Positions 1 to 8,980 of a stretch of DNA of 64,000 nucleotides are shown here, one piece after another; the stretch's first letter is position 1, and every line of letters starts with the position of its first letter. The notes under the pieces were generated by a model. The model was not told the DNA's origin. It saw only the letters and a program-made list of their open reading frames with translations, and did no database searches. A program made the position numbers and the translations under genes. Origin of the DNA: Algicola sagamiensis DSM 14643. GTDB lineage: Bacteria > Pseudomonadota > Gammaproteobacteria > Enterobacterales > Alteromonadaceae. The DNA is taken from positions 208,508 to 272,507 of the forward strand of contig NZ_KB894492.1 in assembly GCF_000374485.1 (NCBI RefSeq), read 5' to 3'.

Positions 1-264
1 CATCACCGTAAAGCAGAGAATGAGTCCAGCAGCACAAGCTGAAAGAAACAGCGACAGCGCGGGCCTGGATAGTTGCTCCAGCCCCTCTTGAATCGCAATT
101 TCAAGAATATCATCAGGGTGGCGGAATGATTCATCCGTTCGTTTGATGATAACGGGTTGAAACTGGCGATCTTCTTCAGCACGTTCTTCAACACGCTTGG
201 TTTTTGCTTCGGAAGTGGTGGTGATGACATCCCCTTCCGGTGAGACGATCTTTTTGTCCGTCAT
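1..264 (-). CDS. formate/nitrite transporter (FNT) family protein, N-terminal part
   Basis: The reading frame opens at an ATG at 264 and runs without a stop off the left edge, giving 88 residues. A charged cytoplasmic N-terminus (about residues 1-50, rich in Glu, Lys and Arg) is followed by HPDDILEIAIQEGLEQL and then a hydrophobic stretch that starts the first membrane helix (SLFLSACAAGLILCF). This layout matches the YfdC-like branch of the FNT channels, which have long charged N-termini and a pentameric six-helix channel for small anions. It lies 24 nt after slyX on the same strand, so the two may be cotranscribed. The substrate cannot be told because the pore residues are outside the window. 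Confidence 0.7.
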   Translation of the reverse strand, partial: MTDKKIVSPEGDVITTTSEAKTKRVEERAEEDRQFQPVIIKRTDESFRHPDDILEIAIQEGLEQLSRPALSLFLSACAAGLILCFTVM

Positions 265-288
265 ACCGGATAAGCGCCAAACGATTGA

Positions 289-504
289 TTAATAGTGGGG
301 TGGCGGGGTTTCTTCTGATAATGCTGCCACTGCGGGCGTGTGCGCATTCGTCTGTCTCTCAGCTAATAGTTTTACTTGCCTTTGCATTTTTAATAGTTGT
401 TCCTGCTGTGCTTGTAAAGCTTCATTGAGTCGATTGATTGTATCTTCTTGAAATGCAACTTTGGATTCTAATTCAACAATTCTAGCTTCCAACACATGTG
501 ACAT
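289..504 (-). CDS. slyX: SlyX family protein
   Basis: A 71-residue protein that is mostly one coiled coil (about residues 5-50, regular Leu/Ile/Val heptads such as RIVELESKVAFQEDTI). It ends in a Pro-rich tail closing with PPPHY, the hallmark of SlyX. SlyX is a small cytoplasmic protein of unknown function, usually found beside fkpA and slyD in gammaproteobacteria. Here it lies between the WD40 lipoprotein gene and the FNT channel gene on the minus strand, and fkpA starts about 1.2 kb away on the opposite strand, so the usual neighbourhood is kept. Confidence 0.9.
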   Translation of the reverse strand: MSHVLEARIVELESKVAFQEDTINRLNEALQAQQEQLLKMQRQVKLLAERQTNAHTPAVAALSEETPPPHY

Positions 505-534
505 CTGGGTTTACTCCACTGCTTTTCTTTAATT

Positions 535-1527
535 TCACTTCGCTTTAATTTGCCAAGTTTCGACGAGACCACTGGAGCTTTCCGTGATCAGTTTCGTGTC
601 ATTTTGACTAAATGCGATGCTATATACCACAGCTGATTTCGGTCGGCTATCTTTTCTCGGTGTGACAAACCATTTTTTGATTTGTTTTCCTGTTTGAATA
701 TCCCAAATCGCTAATTTTCGAGAAGGGGACCCTGTCGCCAATAGGGTTGCGTCTTTGTTGAACCGAATCGCGCTGTATATTTGTTGACGGCTTGTATAGA
801 TTAATCTGCTCACCGATTCTCCCGTCTTTAAATCCCAAACTCGAGCTTGTTTTTGGCTATCTGCGGTAAATGCGAATCGCCCTTTCGGATCAAATGCCAC
901 CTTTGAGACCCGACTGGGGTGATTAAATCGATAAACGACCTGTCCCGAACGTGTATCCCAGAGAAAAGCGACATAATCATTTGAACCAGATAAAGCATAA
1001 AAGCCATTTGGTGACAGCGCGACGCTGTTAATTTTTTCCTGATGGCCAACAAATTCAATTCGCCTTCCTGTGTCACGATCGACATGAACGACTTTACCAT
1101 TTGTTTTACCAATCAGCAGATAGCGTCCTTGGTTGGAAATGGCAATATCTCGAATTGTAGATTCACGGATTTTAATAAAGCCTTCAGATTGACCTGTTTC
1201 AATATTCCAAATGCCAAATTTTTCCTTATCAGCGGTCATGGCATAGCTATTATCAGGGGCAATTGCGGTAAGAAACGTGATATTATGCTCAGCGCCTTGA
1301 TGGCTCCACTGATATTTCAGAGCATTTTTCTCTAAATCCCAGAGAGAGACGCCATGATGGATGGAAGACACAAGTGAGTATTTTCCATCATCGGAAATTG
1401 TGGCAGCATAAGAGCCTTCTACTGCATGCTCATAGGATGACTCAGGCTTTGCTGTGGGATCCTGACAGCCAATTAGAAGAAAAAATAAAGCGAATAATAT
1501 AAAGCGGTTATAGGGAAACTCAGTCAT
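535..1527 (-). CDS. WD40-repeat lipoprotein
   Basis: A 330-residue protein with a lipoprotein signal peptide: a hydrophobic run ending FFLLIGC, with Cys21 as the probable lipidated residue. The rest is a series of WD40-like blades, recognisable by repeated WD or W-[DN] ends (SLWDLEKN, GIWNIETG, FLWDTRSG, RVWDLKTG, AIWDIQTG, ETWQIKAK). This predicts a seven-bladed beta-propeller at the periplasmic face of a membrane, probably a protein-binding scaffold. The residue after Cys is Gln, not Asp, so outer-membrane sorting is possible. It is divergent from fkpA and 30 nt upstream of slyX, which suggests a shared transcript with slyX. No enzymatic motif is seen. Confidence 0.85.
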   Translation of the reverse strand: MTEFPYNRFILFALFFLLIGCQDPTAKPESSYEHAVEGSYAATISDDGKYSLVSSIHHGVSLWDLEKNALKYQWSHQGAEHNITFLTAIAPDNSYAMTADKEKFGIWNIETGQSEGFIKIRESTIRDIAISNQGRYLLIGKTNGKVVHVDRDTGRRIEFVGHQEKINSVALSPNGFYALSGSNDYVAFLWDTRSGQVVYRFNHPSRVSKVAFDPKGRFAFTADSQKQARVWDLKTGESVSRLIYTSRQQIYSAIRFNKDATLLATGSPSRKLAIWDIQTGKQIKKWFVTPRKDSRPKSAVVYSIAFSQNDTKLITESSSGLVETWQIKAK

Positions 1528-1696
1528 GAAAACGGTTTTTCCTTAACGTTTTTGAAACATTTACGTATGATGACGGTCTGATGTATTCTATCGTACCGCT
1601 GTTCGTGTAGAATGTAGCGATCGACGATTATGTGAATAGTATTAAGACAAATTCTCGGTATATCAAATACATTGTATCTTTGAAGTGGAGAACCAT

Positions 1697-2572
1697 ATGA
1701 AAACTAAGTTCGCACTGAGCTTGATTGCGGCATCTTTGTTGACACTAACAGCTTGTAATAAAGAGCAGGCAAAACAACCTGCTGCAGACGCAAAACCAGC
1801 AGCAGAAGCTAAAGCTGAAGAGAAAAAAGTTGATGCAGCTCAGTCAGCATTTAAATCTGAAGAAGACAAACAAGCATACAGCATTGGTGCTTCTGCAGGA
1901 AACCACTTGCGTTTAAATCTTGAGCGCACAAAAGAAGAAGGCACAGAAATCAGCAAAGAAATGCTGGTGAAAGGCTTCATCGAAGCTTTAGATAACAAAG
2001 CGGCTTTCAAAGACGAAGAAATCAGAAAGAATTTGATGGCACTTGATCAGCGCCTTCGTGAAAAGCGTGATGCAAAAGCGAAGAAAGATGCTGAAGAGCA
2101 GCTAACAAAAGGCAAGACGTTCCTTGACGAGAACAAAAAGCGTAAAGAAGTGAAGACGACGGAGTCTGGCCTTCAATACGAAGTTGTTTCAACTGCGGAA
2201 GGTAAAAAGCCTGTGTCTTCTGACACTGTAAAAGTACATTACACCGGTACATTGATCGATGGCACTGAGTTTGATAGCTCTGTCTCTCGTGGCGAGCCAG
2301 CAAAATTCCGTCTTGATCGCGTGATCAAAGGTTGGACTGAAGGTCTTCAGTTGATGCCTGTTGGCTCTAAGTTCAAGTTCTATATCCCACATGAGCTTGC
2401 GTATGGTGAGCGAGCAACGGGCAAAATTCCTGCGAACTCAACGCTGATTTTCGAAGTAGAATTACTTGCGATCGAAAAAGCTGAGCAGAAAGATGACCAT
2501 GGTCATGCGCACAAGCACGACAAGAAAGCTGATCTTGCAAACAAAGACAAAAAAGTCAAAGCAAGCGAGTAA
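1697..2572 (+). CDS. fkpA: FKBP-type peptidyl-prolyl cis-trans isomerase FkpA (lipoprotein form)
   Basis: The start is set at the ATG at 1697 because GTGGAG sits 6 nt upstream and the signal peptide begins there; the GTG at 1685 is in frame but lies inside that ribosome binding site. The 291-residue product starts with a lipoprotein signal ending LTLTAC (Cys20), then an Ala/Lys-rich linker, an FkpA-type helical dimerisation domain (about 50-150) and a C-terminal FKBP domain with the conserved segments GTLIDGTEFDSS and HELAYGERATG. It catalyses prolyl isomerisation and acts as a periplasmic chaperone. Classical E. coli FkpA is soluble, so the lipobox and the His-rich tail after the FKBP fold are differences worth noting. 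A strong terminator follows. Confidence 0.92.
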   Translation: MKTKFALSLIAASLLTLTACNKEQAKQPAADAKPAAEAKAEEKKVDAAQSAFKSEEDKQAYSIGASAGNHLRLNLERTKEEGTEISKEMLVKGFIEALDNKAAFKDEEIRKNLMALDQRLREKRDAKAKKDAEEQLTKGKTFLDENKKRKEVKTTESGLQYEVVSTAEGKKPVSSDTVKVHYTGTLIDGTEFDSSVSRGEPAKFRLDRVIKGWTEGLQLMPVGSKFKFYIPHELAYGERATGKIPANSTLIFEVELLAIEKAEQKDDHGHAHKHDKKADLANKDKKVKASE

Positions 2573-2590
2573 TTTTACCGCTTCAGAAAT

Positions 2591-2622
2591 AAAAAATCCC
2601 GGCAACTCGCCGGGATTTTTTT
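2591..2622. terminator. bidirectional intrinsic terminator between fkpA and speE
   Basis: A 13-bp perfect stem (arms 2591-2603 and 2609-2621) with a 5-nt loop. It is flanked by a run of A on the left and a run of T on the right, so it can stop transcription from both convergent genes. Its right arm overlaps the last bases of speE. Confidence 0.93.
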
Positions 2623-3487
2623 ATGCTTCAAAAGCTTTTTTCATAAACGGTGGCAAAGCTTGTGCACCTGCATGAACCTGTTCACTGTAATATAAAGTTT
2701 CAAATGGGCGATCTTTTGCATCAGCTTCTCGCATGATTGGCACAGACTGACCTTTGGAAGCTATCGTACAGCTCCACCACCCAGATGGATAAATCATTTG
2801 CGGGAAGAGTAAAGTTTGTAGATCGGCAAATCCTGAGTCCAACATCGCTTGGCGCATGTCTTTGAGCAGCGGCATATGAATGAGTGGGGATTCGCTTTGC
2901 TGGACCAGTAGGCCTCCTTGGCGGAGTGCTTTGACACAGCTTTGATAGAAGGCATGGTTGAACAGCCCTTCACCCGGCCCAACCGGATCCGTGGAATCGA
3001 CGATGATCACATCAATGGACTCTGGCAGTGCTTCCGCCATAAACTTGATGCCATCATCAAATAAAATCGACGCACGTGGGTCGTTATTTGATTCACAAAG
3101 CTCCGGAAAGTATTCCTCGGAGAGTCGCGTGACTTGTTCATCAATATCGATCTGAGTTGCTTGCTCAATACCTGGATGCTTGAGCACTTCTTTTAAAGTG
3201 CCACAATCACCCCCACCAATGATCACAACATTCTTTGGGTTTGGGTGGGTGAATAATGCCGGGTGGCTCATCATTTCATGATAGATAAAGTTTTCCCGTG
3301 TGCTCACCATCGTGAAGCCATCTATCAACATCAGATAACCAAACTTCGTCGTTTCATAAACTTCAATGTGTTGGAAAGGGGAAGTGACTTCTTGTACTTT
3401 TTGTTTGATTTCCAGGGAAAAAGCATTTCCTGTATCATCGTTTCTTTCTGTGACCCAGTGCTTTGGGTCGAGGGATTGTCCAGCCAT
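2621..3487 (-). CDS. speE: polyamine aminopropyltransferase (spermidine synthase)
   Basis: A 288-residue cytoplasmic enzyme of the spermidine synthase fold. It has the decarboxylated-SAM binding motif GGGDCG (residues 91-96) and the catalytic DSTDPVGP motif (164-171) with the gatekeeping aspartates. It transfers an aminopropyl group from decarboxylated SAM to a diamine. It is divergent from speA across a 185-nt gap, so one control region serves both polyamine genes. No agmatinase gene is in the window, so putrescine is the default acceptor but agmatine cannot be excluded. The second Gly of the usual GGGDGG is Cys, a tolerated variation. Confidence 0.9.
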   Translation of the reverse strand: MAGQSLDPKHWVTERNDDTGNAFSLEIKQKVQEVTSPFQHIEVYETTKFGYLMLIDGFTMVSTRENFIYHEMMSHPALFTHPNPKNVVIIGGGDCGTLKEVLKHPGIEQATQIDIDEQVTRLSEEYFPELCESNNDPRASILFDDGIKFMAEALPESIDVIIVDSTDPVGPGEGLFNHAFYQSCVKALRQGGLLVQQSESPLIHMPLLKDMRQAMLDSGFADLQTLLFPQMIYPSGWWSCTIASKGQSVPIMREADAKDRPFETLYYSEQVHAGAQALPPFMKKAFEA

Positions 3488-3606
3488 AATTCAAATTCAT
3501 TGATACTTTTCGCTTATTTTAATCAGCGATAGTACTTCGCTCAAACGAAATTATACTGAGTCTCCATTAATTCATGGAAATTCATTCAATTTTCTTTCAT
3601 TCAATA

Positions 3607-3626
3607 TTGTGACCTCATGGTATAAA
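3607..3626 (+). promoter_or_regulatory. probable speA promoter with extended -10
   Basis: TGGTATAAA at 3618-3626 is an extended -10 element. A TTGTGA at 3607-3612 is too close (14 nt) to be a good -35, so the extended -10 probably carries most of the activity. It lies about 45 nt upstream of the speA start codon. Confidence 0.45.
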
Positions 3627-3672
3627 ATACGCTCCTTGTTATGCTGAGATTGCTTTTGCCGGAGATGCGCTG

Positions 3673-5613
3673 ATGAGCCACACCACAGCCCCAGACTTAC
3701 AAAATACATTTGAACCTCGCAATGATGCGAAAGCTGTTTATAACGTCGATCAATGGAGTGAAGGATATTTTGGTATTAATGAAGCTGGTGAACTGGTTGC
3801 GTATCCTGATGCTGATCAGACACGTTCAGGCATCCCCCTCCCAGAAATTGCGAAACGCCTAAAGGACGAAGGACTCACGCTTCCTGTTCTCGTTCGATTT
3901 ACAGATATTCTTCAACATCGCGTGGATCGATTGGTTCAAGCGTTCTCTAAAGCAAAGCAAGATTTTGGTTATCAAGGTGAATATACAGCCGTTTACCCGA
4001 TTAAGGTCAATCAGCAACAGAGTGTGGTTAAAAAGCTGATAGAGCATAAGAGCGGGCATGTTGGTTTGGAAGCTGGCAGTAAACCAGAACTGATGGCGAT
4101 TATGGGTGTGACCGAACACCCGATTCGGATCGTATGTAATGGATACAAGGATGCAGAATTTATTCGCCTTGCCTGTATTGGTCAGACGATGGGACATGAT
4201 GTTCATTTAGTGATTGAAAAACTAAGTGAATTGAACACCTATCTAGAGACAATTCAAGACTTTGCGCATGCACCAAAAATTGGTGTGCGGATCCGGCTTC
4301 ACTCTGTTGGCAAAGGCAAATGGCAGAATACAGGTGGGGAAAAGGGTAAGTTTGGTCTTACGGCTTTGCAAGTCCTTCAATTGGTGAAGCAACTTCAGGA
4401 AGTTGGGCAACTCGATCGATTACGACTGGTTCACTTCCATATTGGCTCACAAGTTGCGAATATTCGTGATATTCAGCGTGCATTGAGAGAATGTTCCCGT
4501 CATTTTGTGGCGCTCACCCAGCTCGGTGCGCCAATTGAAACTGTTGATGTGGGTGGTGGGCTTGGTGTGGATTACGAAGGTTCCGGATCAAGAAGCGCCT
4601 GTTCGATGAATTACACTATTGATGAATATGCGCGAAACGTTGTGCATGCGTTAGTCGATATTTGTGATCAAGAAGGGATCAAGCATCCAAATATCATTAC
4701 TGAGTCTGGTAGAGCGATGACTGCCCACCATGCGCTTTTGATCACAGATGTCATTGATATTGAACAAGCGCCTGCAAACAATGTCAAAAAGCCAGGGCTC
4801 GATGCGCCGATGATTGTTTGCCACTTATGGCAGGTCTATTCCGAGGTATCTAAGCGCCGTGCGGTGGAGGCACATCACGATGCCGTGCATTATTTTTCGG
4901 AAGCACAAAGTGAATATGTTCACGGACTGATGTCTTTGTCGCAGTTATCTGAGGTCGAACATTTGTATTTTTCGTGTTTACGTAAAATCAGCAATGTTTT
5001 AGACCCAAGTTCTCGTTCACACCGGGAAATTTTGGATGATATCCATGAAAAACTAGCTGATAAACTCTTTGCAAATTTTAGTCTTTTTCAAAGTCTTCCA
5101 GATGCCTGGGGAATTGACCAGTTATTTCCTGTGATGCCACTCCATCATATGAACGAAAGCTTATCCCAGCGGGCAATACTACAAGATATTACCTGCGACT
5201 CTGATGGACAAATCAAACGTTATGTGGATGGCGCCGGGATAGAGGCCAGTTTACCATTACCTGCTTATCGGCAGGGAGACAATTACTTACTGGGTATCTT
5301 TATGTTGGGTGCTTATCAGGAGATCCTGGGCGATATGCATAATCTGTTTGGGGATACGGACTCGGTACATGTAACCATGACGGAGACTGGATATGTCTTG
5401 GATCAAAGTCTAAAGGGCGATTTGGTTAAAGATGTGTTACGATACGTCCATTTTGATGCGGATGAACTCATGCGTTCTTATCAGACGCAACTCGCCAAAT
5501 TGGCGATTGTTCAGGAAAAGAAAGATTTGTATTTGAAGGAGCTTTCCGCAGGATTATCAGGTTATACCTATTTTGAAGGCTCTAGTGTTAGTGAGGGAAA
5601 ACGACTCGATTGA
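3673..5613 (+). CDS. speA: biosynthetic arginine decarboxylase
   Basis: A 646-residue PLP enzyme that converts arginine to agmatine, the first step of the arginine route to putrescine. The family signature is clear: an alanine-racemase-like barrel with the PLP lysine in AVYPIKVNQQ (Lys111), a glycine-rich phosphate-binding segment (DVGGGLGVDYEGS), and the C-terminal helical extension typical of SpeA. Length is close to the usual 630-660. It is divergent from speE, and the downstream acyltransferase gene begins 15 nt after its stop, so read-through into lipid genes is possible. Confidence 0.96.
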   Translation: MSHTTAPDLQNTFEPRNDAKAVYNVDQWSEGYFGINEAGELVAYPDADQTRSGIPLPEIAKRLKDEGLTLPVLVRFTDILQHRVDRLVQAFSKAKQDFGYQGEYTAVYPIKVNQQQSVVKKLIEHKSGHVGLEAGSKPELMAIMGVTEHPIRIVCNGYKDAEFIRLACIGQTMGHDVHLVIEKLSELNTYLETIQDFAHAPKIGVRIRLHSVGKGKWQNTGGEKGKFGLTALQVLQLVKQLQEVGQLDRLRLVHFHIGSQVANIRDIQRALRECSRHFVALTQLGAPIETVDVGGGLGVDYEGSGSRSACSMNYTIDEYARNVVHALVDICDQEGIKHPNIITESGRAMTAHHALLITDVIDIEQAPANNVKKPGLDAPMIVCHLWQVYSEVSKRRAVEAHHDAVHYFSEAQSEYVHGLMSLSQLSEVEHLYFSCLRKISNVLDPSSRSHREILDDIHEKLADKLFANFSLFQSLPDAWGIDQLFPVMPLHHMNESLSQRAILQDITCDSDGQIKRYVDGAGIEASLPLPAYRQGDNYLLGIFMLGAYQEILGDMHNLFGDTDSVHVTMTETGYVLDQSLKGDLVKDVLRYVHFDADELMRSYQTQLAKLAIVQEKKDLYLKELSAGLSGYTYFEGSSVSEGKRLD

Positions 5614-5628
5614 TTGAGGAATGAGTGC

Positions 5629-6525
5629 ATGCTTGGATTTTTACCGGCTCCCATGCGGGGCTTCATTAGTCTGCTGTTGTATGCTTTAAATACGATATTT
5701 TGGTTTATGCCTGTGATGGCGTTAGCGATTTTTAAAGTTTTGCCGATCCAAAGCTGGCAGACTGTGATGTCATATTTGCTTGATGCATGTGCAAAAGCCT
5801 GGATCACGATGAATGGTGTCACCACTTGGTTGACGAGCAAGATCCACTGGGATATTACGGGTCTGGAAAAACTTTCTCCAAAAGAGTGGTACTTAGTCAT
5901 TGCGAACCATCAATCTTGGGTTGATATTCTTGTTTTACAAAAAGTACTGAATAACCGTGTTCCATTCTTGAAATTCTTTTTGAAGAAGGAATTAATTTTC
6001 GTTCCTTTGATGGGACTTGCATGGTGGGCGTTGGACTTTCCATTTATGAAAAGATACTCACGCCAACAAATTGAAAAAAAACCTGAGTTGAAAGGAAAGG
6101 ACATTGAGACGACGCGTCGTGCTTGTGAAAAATACAAACGCAAACCCGTCTCTGTGATGAACTTTCTAGAAGGTACGCGATTCACACTTGCAAAACACGA
6201 GCAGCAAAAAAGTGAATTTAAGTATCTCTTAAAGCCGAGGGCTGGTGGCATCGCTTTTGTGTTGTCAGCAATGGGTGAACATCTCAATAAGATTTTGGAT
6301 GTCACGATTTACTACCCGAAAGGGATCCCGAGTTTCTGGGACTATCTATGCGGAAAGGTTCAAGAAGTAAAAATCCGAGTCAGTGTCATGCCTGTTGAGC
6401 AAAAGTTGATTGGAGATTACATGGAAGATGAAGCCTATCAACAAGAATTCCAGGATTGGGTCAATGAGCTGTGGACTCGGAAGGATCAACAGCTCGCAGA
6501 GCTTTCTCAAGAGCGGAGATTATAA
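5629..6525 (+). CDS. YihG-family 1-acyl-glycerol-3-phosphate acyltransferase (first copy)
   Basis: The ATG at 5629 has GAGGA 8 nt upstream; a TTG at 5614 is less likely. The 298-residue product has N-terminal membrane segments (about residues 10-50), the acyltransferase motif I NHQSWVD, the FPFMKRYSR segment and motif III FLEGTRFT. These are the PlsC/LPLAT motifs as they appear in E. coli YihG, a membrane lysophosphatidate acyltransferase. It is followed 1 nt later by a paralogue with the same motif order, so the pair looks like a tandem duplication that may place different fatty acids on phospholipids. Confidence 0.88.
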   Translation: MLGFLPAPMRGFISLLLYALNTIFWFMPVMALAIFKVLPIQSWQTVMSYLLDACAKAWITMNGVTTWLTSKIHWDITGLEKLSPKEWYLVIANHQSWVDILVLQKVLNNRVPFLKFFLKKELIFVPLMGLAWWALDFPFMKRYSRQQIEKKPELKGKDIETTRRACEKYKRKPVSVMNFLEGTRFTLAKHEQQKSEFKYLLKPRAGGIAFVLSAMGEHLNKILDVTIYYPKGIPSFWDYLCGKVQEVKIRVSVMPVEQKLIGDYMEDEAYQQEFQDWVNELWTRKDQQLAELSQERRL

Positions 6526-6526
6526 G

Positions 6527-7477
6527 ATGTTGTCCATATTACCCTCTGGGTTATTAATTATTCTCTCATTCTGCCTATATGCGGGTAATGTCGCTGTCAA
6601 TGGTACGTTGATAGCGACATGTGCATTATTACAAGTAGTGGCCCCAAGTAAGACAGCCAAAGCTATGCTAGGTCGTCGCGCACATCAGTTTTATCGCTAT
6701 TGGGCGATTGGAAATTACCTCATCATGAATCTCACCAACGATTTAGAGTGGGAAATCGAGATTGATGATAATTTAAGCCGTGAAAACTGGTATTTAATGA
6801 TCTCGAATCATATCAGTTGGCTGGATATTTTTGTCACAGCTCATATTGCGGTTAATCGTATTCCTGAGCCGAAATTCTTCTTGAAAGAGCAACTTCGCTA
6901 CATGCCGTTTGTCGGGATGGCGTGTATGGCCTTGGATATGCCCTTTATGAAGCGTTATAGCAAAGCATATCTTGAGAAGAACCCTCACTTGAAAGGCAAA
7001 GATATCGAGACTACCCGTGCATCATGCCAGAAGTTTAAAGATCGCCCGACGACCATGCTTAATTTTGTTGAAGGAACACGATTCACGGAAGAGAAACACA
7101 CGAAGCAAAAATCGGTATTCAAACATTTACTTCAACCCAAAGCCGGGGGTATTGCATTTACTTTGGCAGCAATGGGAGAGCAGTTTGATGCCATACTCAA
7201 TGTAACTTTGATCTATCCACATAATCAAAAGAACGTCACTTTTGATTTGCTACAAGGGAAGTTAAAGAAAGTTATCGTGAAGGTAGAAACACTACCCGTC
7301 ACAGATCGTATCGTTGGTGATTACTTCGAAGATGAAGCTTTCAAAGCGCAGTTTCAGCAATGGCTAAATACTGTCTGGGAAGCAAAAGACGCGTATATCA
7401 CTCAAAAATTGGAGCAAGAGTTACAAGATCATGAACGACCTGATCATCAACCTCTTAGCCCAGCTGGGCATTCATAA
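6527..7477 (+). CDS. YihG-family 1-acyl-glycerol-3-phosphate acyltransferase (second copy)
   Basis: The start chosen is ATG 6527, with GCGGAG just upstream; the open frame extends back into the first copy but without family-like residues. The 316-residue product has one or two N-terminal membrane segments, motif I NHISWLD, the MPFMKRYSK segment and motif III FVEGTRFT. Many stretches match the upstream paralogue (for example LKGKDIETTR in both) but the N-termini differ. Its last 47 nt overlap the channel gene that follows, so translation of the two is probably coupled. Confidence 0.88.
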   Translation: MLSILPSGLLIILSFCLYAGNVAVNGTLIATCALLQVVAPSKTAKAMLGRRAHQFYRYWAIGNYLIMNLTNDLEWEIEIDDNLSRENWYLMISNHISWLDIFVTAHIAVNRIPEPKFFLKEQLRYMPFVGMACMALDMPFMKRYSKAYLEKNPHLKGKDIETTRASCQKFKDRPTTMLNFVEGTRFTEEKHTKQKSVFKHLLQPKAGGIAFTLAAMGEQFDAILNVTLIYPHNQKNVTFDLLQGKLKKVIVKVETLPVTDRIVGDYFEDEAFKAQFQQWLNTVWEAKDAYITQKLEQELQDHERPDHQPLSPAGHS

Positions 7478-8576
7478 GGGCGAAACAGGCACCTACACCT
7501 TACTGATCCTCATCGCTTTAACACTCGTATTTGCCGCGGTCGTTTTTTTCATCGTCCGCTGGCAGAGTACATTAGTCGTTAACTTGGTCAATCAGCATTG
7601 GTGGAAACAACCATCTCATGGCTGGCACAGAGTTGCTGCGAAGGCTGCGAGGCGTTTTTCTCATCTTATAACGGCTGCATTTGTTCTGGCAGCAGGCAAG
7701 TTACTGTTTTCCGACTGGCCAAACTTTTTTGGTGTCTTCGAAAAGTTCTCGTTCGTGTATCTGTATATATCCTCGGGCTATATGGTGAGCGCCATTATTA
7801 ATCTTGGTGCGATCCGCTACTCTCGGCTTGGTTTTGCACGGGACGTTCCGATTAAAAGCGTGACTCAGGTCGTCAAGCTGATGATCTTTCTGGTCACGAG
7901 CATTCTGGTACTCAGCGCCATCGTTGATAAATCGCCGACGTACTTGTTAAGTGGTATTGGTGCTTTAACTGCGGTTTTGTTACTCGTATTCAAAGATACG
8001 ATCCTTGGTTTTGTGGCGAGCATTCAAATTGCTGCCCAGAAGATGGTGAAGCAGGGAGACTGGATAGAGATGACCAAGTTTGGGGCAGATGGCGAAGTGA
8101 CGGAAATTAATCTGAATACGGTAAAAGTAAGAAACTGGGATAATACGATCACCACTATCCCAACTTATGCACTCTCCAGTGAGCCATTCAAAAACTGGCG
8201 CGGAATGGAGCAATCTGGTGGCCGCCGGATCAAACGCAATATCCTGATTGACGCAGATAGCATTCGACTTGATCCCAATGGTGGAACCAATATCGGGCGA
8301 TACCGACGTTTCGCAGAGGCATATTTGAGAGAAAACACCAATGTGAACACGCAACTGACACATATGATCCGCCAATTACAACCGACAGCTTATGGCATAC
8401 CCATCGAGATTTACTGCTTTAGTAAAGAGAAAGCATGGATTAAATATGAAGCAATCCAAGCGGAGATCATCGAATACCTGATTGCGAAGCTGCCAGATTA
8501 TGATTTGAGGATATATCAACGTCCGAGTGTTTATCATCAAGTTGGGGCTGTCGTGGAGGAAGGCTCTCAGAATTAA
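7431..8576 (+). CDS. YbdG/MscM-type mechanosensitive ion channel (MscS superfamily)
   Basis: A 381-residue membrane protein with about five predicted transmembrane helices in the first 190 residues. The MscS-type pore and beta-domain follow: LLSGIGALTAVLLLVFKDTILGFVA, then GDWIEM, the YbdG-specific TVKVRNWDNTITTIPT and GGRRIKR. YbdG is the miniconductance channel that opens under osmotic downshock. The protein is about 35 residues shorter than E. coli YbdG, lacking most of the segment between the beta domain and the C-terminal alpha/beta domain. It overlaps the second acyltransferase by 47 nt, linking membrane lipid composition and membrane tension sensing. Its stop codon shares TTAA with the convergent atl gene. 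Confidence 0.88.
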   Translation: MNDLIINLLAQLGIHKGETGTYTLLILIALTLVFAAVVFFIVRWQSTLVVNLVNQHWWKQPSHGWHRVAAKAARRFSHLITAAFVLAAGKLLFSDWPNFFGVFEKFSFVYLYISSGYMVSAIINLGAIRYSRLGFARDVPIKSVTQVVKLMIFLVTSILVLSAIVDKSPTYLLSGIGALTAVLLLVFKDTILGFVASIQIAAQKMVKQGDWIEMTKFGADGEVTEINLNTVKVRNWDNTITTIPTYALSSEPFKNWRGMEQSGGRRIKRNILIDADSIRLDPNGGTNIGRYRRFAEAYLRENTNVNTQLTHMIRQLQPTAYGIPIEIYCFSKEKAWIKYEAIQAEIIEYLIAKLPDYDLRIYQRPSVYHQVGAVVEEGSQN

Positions 8577-8914
8577 CCTTCCAACTCAAACAACAATGTC
8601 GCTAGGTCGGGTTTCCAGCCAAATTCACGGATGGAGACTCGGCGACGGTTTACGCAAACTCCTTCTTCTTGTAAACGCCCTTTTTGAAGATGAAAATGTT
8701 TCGATTCTGTGGGGAATGCAATTTCGCCAGAGCTTCTCAGCACACGATGCCAAGGTAATTGTATCTCGCTGGGGACAGCACGGAGCGCTTTCGCGACCAA
8801 TCTTGCACGCCCAGGCAGGCCAGCGAGGTCAGCGACTTGCCCATAACTTGCGACATGACCTGCTGGGATCAAGGAGATCACGTGCCAGATTTTCTGATAC
8901 GATGGATTTGTCAT
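8573..8914 (-). CDS. alkyltransferase-like protein (Atl / YbaZ family)
   Basis: A 113-residue protein resembling the C-terminal domain of O6-alkylguanine-DNA alkyltransferases, with IPAGHVASYGQVA and the diagnostic PWHRV (54-58). Trp55 replaces the alkyl-accepting Cys of PCHRV. Atl proteins bind O6-alkylguanine without repairing it and hand the lesion to nucleotide excision repair. The gene is convergent with the channel gene, sharing a 4-nt overlap at the stops, and is divergent from the methyltransferase gene with 66 nt between starts. Confidence 0.92.
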   Translation of the reverse strand: MTNPSYQKIWHVISLIPAGHVASYGQVADLAGLPGRARLVAKALRAVPSEIQLPWHRVLRSSGEIAFPTESKHFHLQKGRLQEEGVCVNRRRVSIREFGWKPDLATLLFELEG

Positions 8915-8980
8915 CGTACTTCTCCGTAAAATTGGTTAAAATATCGGACTTAATTCGTATCCAATATTCGAGAGTATTCA

